Below are positions 38,501 through 50,500 of a stretch of 64,000 bases of DNA, one piece after another. This DNA is from Siphonodentalium dalli (lineage: Eukaryota; Mollusca; Scaphopoda; Gadilida; Siphonodentaliidae). Every line of letters begins with the position of its first letter. The first letter of the stretch is position 1. The notes under the pieces were generated by a model. It searched no databases and was not told where the DNA came from. It saw nothing but the letters and a program-made list of their open reading frames with translations. The DNA is taken from contig CP136061.1 in the NCBI GenBank assembly GCA_032622095.1, positions 120,292,754 to 120,356,753 on the forward strand, in the 5' to 3' direction. The position numbers and the translations under genes were made by a program.

Positions 38501-41500
38501 TTTTACTAAACACGGCTTAACTGTTTTCACAGGTGTGTTTGCCTACATCACGCGGAGAAGGAGGGGTATTCCTTACTAAAGCAGATAGTATCCAGGGAAC
38601 TTGTTAAGGTGGATAAGGACGTGTGGAACCTCTTTGTACCTCACATCAGTAAACCGACTGATGAATCGGTTGAGTTCCTGTCTGCCTTGCTCGCTCACTG
38701 CATCATTCCTGAGGACTACATTCCTAGTTTGCTGGCATACGACAGCTCGTTTGTTAAAGGGTCGTCTCCCCTGAGGAAAATGTTACTAAACTGGATGCTG
38801 TCTAGCCACAGTGATGAATCTTCTGCAGTTTCGTGTGTGACCTTGAATAGCCTTGATTCAGTGTCTAAAGTTTTAGTCTCACTCACACTACGAGATCCAT
38901 CTGTGATATTTCCGTCTTCCATTAATGCAAAGTCATATATTTCTGACCTTGAATCACAGTATTTGATTTCGACATTCCACTCCTCACCAACGGACAATCA
39001 AAATAAAGCTGCCAGACATACTGATGTGAACAGTGGTGCTGTTTGTGCTGTCCTTGTGAAAAACCTACAGGATCTGTTGAGGGTTGAATCCGACGATCTT
39101 GTGCAAAAATATGAGCAACAGGTATCGTAATAGTTCAGCAAAACAACCCAAATCATAAAATTATTATAACATTTTAACTCAAATTCATGTGGAGAGTTCA
39201 GCAAAACAACCCAAATCATAAAATTATTATAACATTTTAACTCATATTCATGTGGAGACTAAGTAAATTTATAGGTCAGGTTTCTGCTTGTGTTTAAATG
39301 TAGGGTCTATAGAACCAAGGATAGGACGACCATAGTTTGGTCCTTGTAAGCAAATTTAAAATTCCATGCTAAATAAAAAACCTGTTTCCTTACACCAGAG
39401 AATATTGTTGGGTGGTTGAGTTGGAAATTTAATTTGAAAAGTACACCGCATTACACCTGATTACATGTTATTTCCATAAATGTTAAGAAATTTCACTGAA
39501 TTTATCATTTATGAACAAAAGAAAACTCTGGTCACCAATATAGATATCATGGTAATATCAGATCAATCTAATCCTGAGCGCGGAATTACTATTTATGAAA
39601 TTGTCAATGGGACTATTTATCAAAGTTAATTTTCATGGTGATTTAACTACAGTCCCATTTAAATTTATAATTTTATGACAGAAATATATTGATGGATTAA
39701 AGACACGGTTGGCCTTGGCGGTGGGTATCCTGTGAAAATATCTCCACCGGTCAAAAACCGCCACAAACAGAAAGAACATCAAAATGTAGATAGACTTTGT
39801 CCGTATACAAATAAGAAATATCGCATAAACAGTATGTTATGGTCATATATTTGACTATTGTTATGTAAACAAAAACATAAAAAGTTACTTTTCTGGTGTT
39901 TGTTTATATTATGATGGTAAACATAAAGAGCGTTCTTTGTTGGTGAATACCTGATATGGAACTAATAAAGTGCGTTTATGCCATTTGTGTGTGATTAGCC
40001 AGTAACATTGTGTTGTCTTCTGTAACACAACCAGGCTCTTGCTTAGGTAAAATATAGTTGGTATTTATGACAACATGCTGTTTACGCGATGGTCATGGTA
40101 TATATTAACGGAACTGTATGCGTTTTAATGTTTTTCTGTTTACAGTGTTTGGAACAAATATGAATATTTTCGACAATTAAGGCCGCACGTGCCTTTAACA
40201 GATGATTGATTTATATTAAGTACATACCAGACGATAGATAAAAATATCTCAAGTTCAAGTTCAATCCTGTCTGCGCACATGCCACCATTTTGCCACCACC
40301 TGTCAGCCACATGGTCTTTCTCGCCAAATTAATACTTTTGATATGGAAAGTTAAGCTTGTAATTGCTGTTGTACCCCGACCCCTGATATTTTTGCATGTG
40401 TCATTTTCCTCGTTTCAGGGAATGACTCTTTGAATTTGTTTTGGACAAAATTGAAATAGTCTGTTGCAATTTGCGGTATTGGTGACAGGTCAATGGAAAT
40501 AAAATACAACCGGACATGTACAAAACAATTCTTTTTATATTGATTTGACTCCCCCTATATCTATTAATTTTTTGGTCATCAAAATTGTGTCCGTTTTACA
40601 CCCCCAGCCGAACGGAAACCTTGATAGTCGGTAAATTTCTACCTTTTGTATACTTTCTAGGCTACAGACTTTAGTTAATTGAATTTCACAAATTTAATTT
40701 GAACTTGTCGGTGCGATAACTCTATCAATTATCAACTGATTTGTGTAATATTTAGTGAGACTCTCTCAAATTCTCGTAATCAAATTCATTCTGACCTGTC
40801 ACCTTGATGGTGTATAAACCCAGAATTATATCTGATAGACCAACAAACAGTCCTAATCTGCTAAACTCACTCATTTGAGCCTTAATAATTTACCGTCAAA
40901 TTCTCTATGAGTATTGGTTAATGGGTTTGAACGCAATATTTTTTTCAGAATGTTGTATTGACTACGGCATATCTAATCAGGCATTTAAATCCATATAATT
41001 TTGCAAGAATCAATATATAGTATTTCTACAACAAATCATCTGCTTTTTAGGAGAATCAAACTAAGAATTATGATTTTAATCCCTGCTAACAGCCTGTAGT
41101 TTCTTTTACAGATTGCATCTGTCGTCCAATTGAGCAAGATGTGTTGTGTGTATTCTAAGGTTCTCCATAATATGGTGATATCATCAGTGATTCTCCCTGA
41201 TGAGCTCCAAGTTTATGATCTGACGGAAAATTTTCGGAACTACTTCAAAAAGTTTGGGCATATTCTTGCAGAATATGTCAAGAAAAATGGCAATGAACAA
41301 TTCCTGCCTGTCTTTAGGCAGCTTCTGACAATGTTCTCCTTAGATTGCAGTCATGATGTCAGCTTTATGGTTGCTGAAGTGTTCCGAGCTTTCACTCCTG
41401 CTAAAGTCATAGAGATTGCACTAAACACTATCTTTGAGAAGGTGAGAAAATAATTCTGTGTTTTGTTTCTGCATAAATGATATCAAACCCTACAGTAAAT

Positions 41501-44500
41501 GGTCAATATCAAAATGGACCTCCAGTATCACTCACACGTACCTAGTTCTAGATTAAGTTCTGTTTACACCTTTTAAGTTTTCTTTACTAAATTTAATTTC
41601 CCATCTGTTATCAAAGTTTTCACTCGAATGGTCTATTATTCATCTGATAATACATGTGCAGAAGGATTCCTATTCAATGGCCTATGGTCATTTGTTGAGC
41701 ATATTATTTGAGCATTTCCTAAGGGAACTACTCATCAATGCATACTTAGTAAAGAAAGGATTATACTTGATCAGTTTTTTCACGTTTCACAAAGGATATA
41801 AATTCAAAGGTAAGGCCAAAAATAAAAGTTTCTTGTTCTCAGGCCCTGCTGCATTGAATAGAAAGGGACGCTTTTGCCATTTTTAACACAACTTGATGAA
41901 GTAGAGCTATTGTCATGGTTTGCCATCGTCTGTCCGTCTGTCAACAATTTCCTTGGATCACCCCACAGGCCGCATCCCTCATTTTTTTCTCCGAAATTTG
42001 TTATAAAAACATGGTCACCAGCAACCATCTTGAATTTTACTCTTTGCATGACTAAATCCTTTGGCACACCCTACAGAACACATCCCTCATCTGATAATCA
42101 CCAAACTCCATATAAATCTTTGGGATGACCTCTAGATGGGAGCCATCGATTATTTCCGAAATTCATTAAAAAACATGGCCCCAACATGGTAATTGTCTTG
42201 GATTTCACTCTTTGCATGACTAAATCCTTTGGTACACCCTACAGGCCACATCCCTCATCCAATCATCATTAACTTCATATGGATCTTCGGGGTGACCTCT
42301 TGATGGGAGCCATCAATTATTTCTGAAATACGTTATAAAACGTTAAAAAATGGCCACCAGCAGTCATCTTGGATTTCAAGTTTGAATCCATCGACACTCC
42401 CTGCAGCCCGCGTATATCAAATAAATGTTTTTGAAATTTATATGCATGTTTAGGATCATCTCTCGATAAAATTTGAACGATTTTTGATGAAAAATGCTGG
42501 CAGCCATCTTGTATTTTACTCTTTGCATGACCATATACTTTGGCACACCCTACACACCACATAACTCATCCGATCATCATCAAACTTTATATGTATCTGC
42601 AGGGTGACCTCTAGGAGTCTTCGATTTTTTCCAATATTCGTTAAAAAACATGGCTGCCAGTGGCCATTTTGGATTTTACTCTTGGCATGACTAAATCCTT
42701 TGGCACAACCTACAGGCCCTATCCCTCATCCAAACATCACCAAACATCATAAGGATCTTCGGGTGACCTCTAGATGGGAGCCAATGTTATTTCATGAATT
42801 TCTTTAAAAAACATTGCTGCCAGTGGTCATCATGGATTTTACTCTTTCATGACTAAAATCCTTTGACACGCCCTACATGCCACATCAATAATCCTTCATA
42901 CAAACTTGATGTGGTTCTTTGGGATGACCTCCAGATGGAGACTGTCCAATTTTTCCGAAATTTCGTTAAAAACATGGCCACCAGCAGCCATCTTGGATTT
43001 CACATTTGAATCTATCGTCTCAACCTGCAACCCACATTTATTAGGGAAATGTTTGAAATGAAAATAATTTCATTTACACAATAGAATCCATTTACTGAAA
43101 CTTTTGACTTTCCTTCTTTATCCAGGGTTTCTGCTAGGGGTTGGGGGAATAGGGCCAGTAGCTGCTAAGGGGAAAATCCAGCAAACAATTGCACTGTAGG
43201 AACCTGTAGGAACACCGATTTATCTACATGTAATTTTGCCATATAGGCCTATAATCTAGAAGTGTAAGATAATGTAATTGACAGATCGTTTTACCTGCAT
43301 ATATTTTTTACCAGAATTGTCAAGCTATCAAACCGTCTAACTTCAAAAGCAATAGAAATTTATTGTAAAAAAAAAATACAATGGAGTCTATTAATAAATA
43401 ATCTGCAAATGCCCATTCAAACGATCAGAAATTATTTACGGATGCTTAACAACCAGAAATTTTGGAATATACTGTCGCAAAGATAGTGAATAATGCCTTA
43501 ATTTTAACACATCGGTAACCCACCCTGAGATCTGAATTTAAACCTGAATTATGGTAGAACCTGTGCAAAAATATAAAGTGGAATGTATTTTGCGACATAA
43601 AGCAGTGACAATCGCGAAGTACACTTAAACTGCTGACAATTTTTTTTCTTAACCTAACTGCAACGTAACTAGCTCAACTCCAAAGAGATGTATTCAAGTG
43701 GTGTCGCCACCATGTCGGTTCCAGTATGGACTTTCTGTTATAATGCGTTCTTGCAAAGATATCAAATAAAGTTGTCCTCTAAAATCTCTTATTGATATCC
43801 CAACCAGATGGAGAGAAGTTTTATACATCTCTGTAATTTTATTCACATGATATGTGTCCTGGGGTATGGTAGCAGGGGAAATCTGGACTGGGGGGAATGG
43901 GACCCTAAAAATTTAAATCAACTGGCAGATCAACAGGGGAAAACTTGGCCAGGGGAACGGGGCTGTTGAGGGGATCCCATGGTGGTATAGCGGAAACCTG
44001 ACTAAATTACTAATTGTAACTCCAGTCGATTGGCACAAAGGTACTAGATGAAATTCAGGATTACATATTAGAATGGAGAGGTATCAATTTATAGACAACA
44101 ATAACAATAGTCAGGGGCTTTATATAATGTTTAATTAAAATCCCTGTCATAAACTGGTAGTACAATGTCATTTTAAATAAGATTAAATAAGTTGATATGC
44201 ATAACAGTTTCTTCTTCGTTTTCTGGTTAATACTAGACAGAGGAAGGTATCATTGTCCATGCTTACTATATGCAGAAAAAAATAAAAATCAAAGCCTCCC
44301 TCACTGTTTTGGAAGAAAAAAATTGCCCAAGAACCAAAACCCTCTTTTTTTGGCCTAATGTTTTTTTAAATATGGGAGAATAAAACTATAATGTCCGAGT
44401 TCATTTTGATTTTAATGTTTCATATTTAATCAATAAATTGTTGTAATAACAGCACAACTGTCTCTTCATAATTTTTAAAGAACACATACAGTTTTGAATC

Positions 44501-47500
44501 TCTGTCAAATATTGAACAGTGTTTTGTAATCATGATAGAATGTTACCTTGTCAGATATATTTTGTTAGTCTCTATGTGCATATTGTTGTATATACTGTCT
44601 TTCTTCTTAACAGGTTGATTCCAAACCAAATCCTCCAAAGCATACTCAATCCAATGGACACAGAACATCTATAATAGTTGATGACTTTGACCTGGAATTT
44701 GACAAGGCGTCAACAAGTCGTCATGGCGCAGATGATGATATGGACTTTGATGACGGAGGATGCAATATGGACATAGGGACTTCACAAGATTCTGATGAAG
44801 TAGCTAATCCAAATGGTATATTTTTGCTTCTGTGTACACATTCATTTTGACGTCTTAGCAATTTATAAGGTGGTGCTGAGGTGACAAATATTCCCACCCT
44901 CACAGAACATCCTATTGTTATTCCCCACCCTCACAGACCCTCACAGAACATCCTATTGTTATTCCCCACCCTCACAGACCCTCACAGAACATCCTATTGT
45001 TATCCCCCAACCTCACAGACCCTCACATAACATCCTATTGTTATCGCCCACCCTCACATTGTTATCCCCCACCCTCACAGACCCTCACAGAACATCCTAT
45101 TGTTATCCCCCACCCTCAGACACTCACAGAACATCCTATTGTTATTCCCAACCCTCACAGACCCTCGCAGAACATCCTATATTTATTCCCCACCCTCACA
45201 AAGACCCTCACAGAACAACATATTGCTACTGTTGGAATTCAAAGGGAGATCATTCATAATTTGAAATTTGTTTTAGAGCAGAAAAGCAATGTTTCTAAAA
45301 CTGCATTTAAAATGTAATTGCAGTCAAGACCTTCTGAATATCATAAAAACTGAAATTTCGGATTGTAATCTAGTACTCTCATTTTTTATTTAGGTCAAAT
45401 AGATTATATTACCCTTGGAAGTAAAAATTTAATCTCTTTTAAATATCAGTTGTTTTTAAAGAATTGTGCAAAATAAACCAATTGTTGCAATCGTTATTTG
45501 CTCAGGTCTTTCAATTAATCCATAAGTTTGAAAAGATAGTTCAATGTTGGAATTTTAGCTTCTGAAAAATTTGCTATTACAATTAAATATTGAAATATGC
45601 TATCCCTGCACCACAATAAAAGCAGACAATCTGATATAAAAACCCATTAACTTGGGTTCAAACAGCCTCAACTTTGCATCAAATATCTACATTACCTGAA
45701 AGTAGGGCTGCATCGATGTGGAGGCTTCACAATGTGATGCGCACAGTGTTCACGCTGGCCCAAAATTCCCAGTTACCAACACTTTTACGAATTGCATTCA
45801 TTCTTTTGCCACTTTTTTTCCAACCCATATTTTGAATTGAGTATTTCCAAAAAGAAAACAAGCAAATGACCTCATTGTACATATTTATGTCTCTCCACAT
45901 TCCGTCAGAGGACTATAGTAATAAGTAATGACTCATGTCCGTTTATCCGTGCATCTGGAACTTTGTCCGAGCCTGTATTCTGTCATTTTCGAGTCAATTA
46001 TTTTTTAACTTGGCACACATATCAACCAGCATGGGAACCTGGGTACCTGCGCACCTGCGATTTTGAGTTCGGTCGGATTCATTTTGGTGGAGTTATTGCC
46101 CCTTTTTCGACATAGAATCATACATCCTGGGATGCATCTTTTGTCCGAGCCTGTATTCCGTCATTTTCCAGTAAATTTTTTAAAACTTGGCACAGATCTC
46201 AACCAGCATGGAAACCTGCGCACCTGCGATTTTGAGTTCAGTCAGAGTCATTTTGGTGGAGCTATAGCCATCAATCATACATCCTGGGATGCATCTTTTG
46301 TCTGAGCCTGTATAAACATGGCACAGATGTAAATCAGCATGGGAACCTGCGATTTTGAGTTCAGCTGGAATCATTTTGGCAGAGTTATTGCCATTTTTCA
46401 ACATAGAAATGTTTAATGTTTTTTATTCTAGAGTTATTGACCCTTTCTCAACACATTGAAGAGGGTGTGTCTTTTTACCGGATTCCGGATCCCGGATTTC
46501 GACCCGGATTTAGGTGTCTTTTTACCGGATTTCGACCCGGATTCGGGTATGAATTTCATGCTTGTTTTTATCACACATTTAACCCATTAAAAGCCGTTTC
46601 TGACACGCGGAAACTGGTTAGGAGGTGAGATTAAACCAATATAGGGCTGTCGTGCTCATTCAACCAGATTAATCGTATTTAAAGGTACATATCGTGCCCG
46701 GATCAGCATACTTCTTATTTTTTCATATAGACACGGCGGTTGGATTGATTTTACGTGATCATGATGGCATTTAAGGGAACACACCATGTCCGGATCCGAA
46801 TTAATTATCTCGTAATTATTGATCATATTTAAAGGTAGATATCATGTCTGGATCCGGTTTTTTTCTCTCTCTTTTTGATATATTAAATGTCACGTGGAAC
46901 AAAGTTATAAGTTGATTTTGAGACGTTATACTAGGCTGTTGGATTGATTTCACGGAATGATTATCGCATTTAAAGGTACACACCATGTGCGGAACCGAAT
47001 TAATTTCCACGTATTTACTGATAATATTTAAAGGTACAGATTATGCCCGGATCCGGATTTTTCTTCTTATAAAGTAATGCTTATTCAATACAATAAATGT
47101 AAACTGAGTCGCGTGGAACTAGGTTATAGATGTTGATGTTTAGATCAGATCATTCCCGGATTCGGATACGAATATTTCTTTTCTATTTCATATAAATAGT
47201 CAAGTATTTAATACATTAAATGGCAGCTGAGCCACGCGGAACTCAGTTTATTTGGAAACGGTGAACATGGCGCTTGGATTGATTTCACGCGAGAATGAGC
47301 CCATTTACAGACAAACTTTATGCCCGGATCTGGATCTGGATTTTATGTGTCTCTTTCTAATTTCGACCCGAACCCTGATCTCAATTTTATGTTTATTATA
47401 ACCCATGTTTAACACATTAAAAGACATTTCAGACCCGCGAAACATGGTCTAAATTAGAAAAAGACACATAAAATCCGGATACAGATCCGGGCATAAAGTT

Positions 47501-50500
47501 TGTCTGTAAATGGGCTCATTCTCGCGTGAAATCAATCCAAGCGCCATATTCACCGTTTCCAAATAAACTGAGTTCCGCGTGGCTCAGCTGCCATTTAATG
47601 TATTAAATACTTGACTATTTATATGAAATAGAAAAGAAATATTCGTATCCGAATCCGGGAATGATCTGATCTAAACATCAACATCTATAACCTAGTTCCA
47701 CGCGACTCAGTTTACTTTTATTGTATTAAATAAGCATTACTTTATAAGAAGAAAAATCCGGATCCGGGCATATTCTGTACCTTTAAATATTATCAGTAAA
47801 TACGTGGAAATTAATTCGGTTCCGCACATGGTGTGTACCTTTAAATGCAATAATCATTCCGTGAAATCAATCCAACAGCCTAGTATAACGTCATAACGAC
47901 ATTTAATATATCAAAAAGACGATAATTTATATGGAAAAAAAAGAGAGAGAAAAAAACCGGATCCGGACATGATATCTACCTTTAAATATGATCAATAATT
48001 ACGAGATAATTAATTCAGATCCGGACATGGTGTGTTCCCTTAAATGCCATCATGATCACGTAAAATCAATCCAACCGCCGTGTCTACATGAAAAAAATAA
48101 GAAGTATGCTGATCCGGGCACGATATGTACCTTTAAATACGATTAATCGGGTTGAATGAGCACGACAGTCCTATATTGGTTTAGTCTCACCTCCTAACAA
48201 ATTTGCGCGTGTCAGGAACGGCTTTTAATGGGTTTAATGTGTGATAAAACAAGCATGAAATTCATACCCGAATCCGGGTCGAAATCCGGTAAAAAGACAC
48301 CGAAATCCGGGATCCGGAATCCGGAATCCGGTAAAAAGACACACCCCATTGAAGATGTGCCACATATTTAGTCAATAAGCTCTTTGTATCATATTGGTGT
48401 AATCAATTCCTCCTACAGTTTCTAGTATAGGGATCAGAAACCCATATATCCTTCAAACCTGCCACCATCATCGGGGGACATTTATTGTCAGCGACATTTT
48501 ATTATATTATCAATGACATATTTATGATAATTTTCTAACATCAACTATCCACACACAGTTTCCTAATGAGGTAGGCTCCAGGAAGCCCTTTATTTGAGAC
48601 TAATGTTTGTCAAATTAGAGTCAATAGCCGTACTCATATTATCGAGTAGAAATTTAAAACCTATTCACCCCATTTATATAATAAGTCATTGTGACATAAT
48701 ACAAGATAATTGGACAAGATAACAATGTGTTTTGTTTTCGACCGATTGACTGTAAGCTTTAGTATATGCCCTATGGGGATCAATCGGCAAAAGCCAAATA
48801 GCTAGCTAGTTGCCAATTTAATTGGCAAATCATAATTGTTTTTGTTAATTCATTTTATTTTTAGAAATGTGCTAAAATAGCGATCGGCAGCACAAACCCT
48901 GCATGCGCATCAGGATCCCCCCCCCCCCCCCCCCCCCCCACGTTGCAAACTTAAGTTGATGAACCTGATAATTGTCACTCCACAGTAAATATGTATACCT
49001 CGAAGTTGAGGTTAATTTTTCTATATCTATTTGTTACAAATAGTGTGATAAATTGACAGAATTACTCAAACAGATAGTTATACAGTCTGATTGTCCCCAA
49101 ATTTGTTGGTTGAAATGTTGGAAATGCTATGTCAGAGTTGTCGGATATTTGTGTAAAAACAAAAGACAAAATAAACATTTCCACCTCTATAGTTACTATA
49201 TAGTCTACATCAAAACTATATTTGTTGTGTTATCAACAACTGCGATATTTGACGAGTAGTAAGCTGCTGCTGAAATTTCAAAACATGAATCGTTATGCAT
49301 CATGGTAACATCCTAACAATGCAATGCAGAGAAAGAATCGCGATACAATGTTTCAGCCCTATCTGAAATCGAGGATTACATTTTACTGCTATATAATAGA
49401 AAAAAATGTGTCAGAGTAATGTTATTTCATACAAGTAATGCTGATTCATACACTGAACTGAACCTTATTGATGCCAAATTAGTCAAAACCTAAGTTTTCT
49501 CACATTGCTTATTCTGTTGTAGACTGCCACAGCCTATTATCTCCGATGATACTAACAGAGCAACAAAATTTGAGTATGGAGCTTATCAGATACCTATGTC
49601 ACTGGTGCAAATATGATGGCAGCCACAGCAAAAAGAAGCAACCAATCAGATCTGAGCTTGAAACAAAAGTCATTAAGAGCAGATTGTGCGAGCTATTCGA
49701 GGATAAATACTTCGATGCCACCAGACCTTTTGACTTACAAGTGGTGAGATATTGTCAATATTTTATTGCTGATTTGGACTGTTTGAAACAAGAGACAATT
49801 TGTGTTAGAGTTAGTACTACAGACTCTCATGAAGCTCATTTGAAGCCAGTTCCAAGAGGCATTTGATTGGCCTCATGCCTAGTATTATTAATCACTAACC
49901 GGCAGACCTGTTTAATGCCTAAAAATCTTTCAGTGAGATTCTGCCCCTACAGTCATGGAGATTTGGGTCTTGTCAGGGAGATTACAAATTGCAGCTAAAA
50001 AGTAACATTTTAACTATTTCTTCCTTTGAAAAATGGTGGGTAGTGATTTTAAAGTAGTTAAATGTAATTAATCTTCACTTTTCAAAGGATGAATTAATGT
50101 AAATGCATATTTCTGATCACATTTGAATGTATTTATTCAAATAAAAAAAATTGAATATTTTTTGTTGATAATCTGTTTCATCAGTGATATCAATGTCTAG
50201 CGTTATAACATTTAAAACCAAGAAAATTCTTCGGCCTACAAATCCCTATACTTGGAGTCATATCAGAGTCATTTCGATGGACTATCAACAACTTCGTCAC
50301 TGTCATTTCGGCAGCTTTTCGCCGGATTAAAACACCGGACATTTCTAAATTTAACACAAGAACTAGTAAACTAGAATGATTTATTGCAGAAATAAACCCA
50401 AACCCAGTATATATAGCATGTGCATTTATTTACTAACACGCCATGCTTGGGTGCTTATAGTAATTATTGATCCCCAAAGAAAACAAACTGCCATACATTC

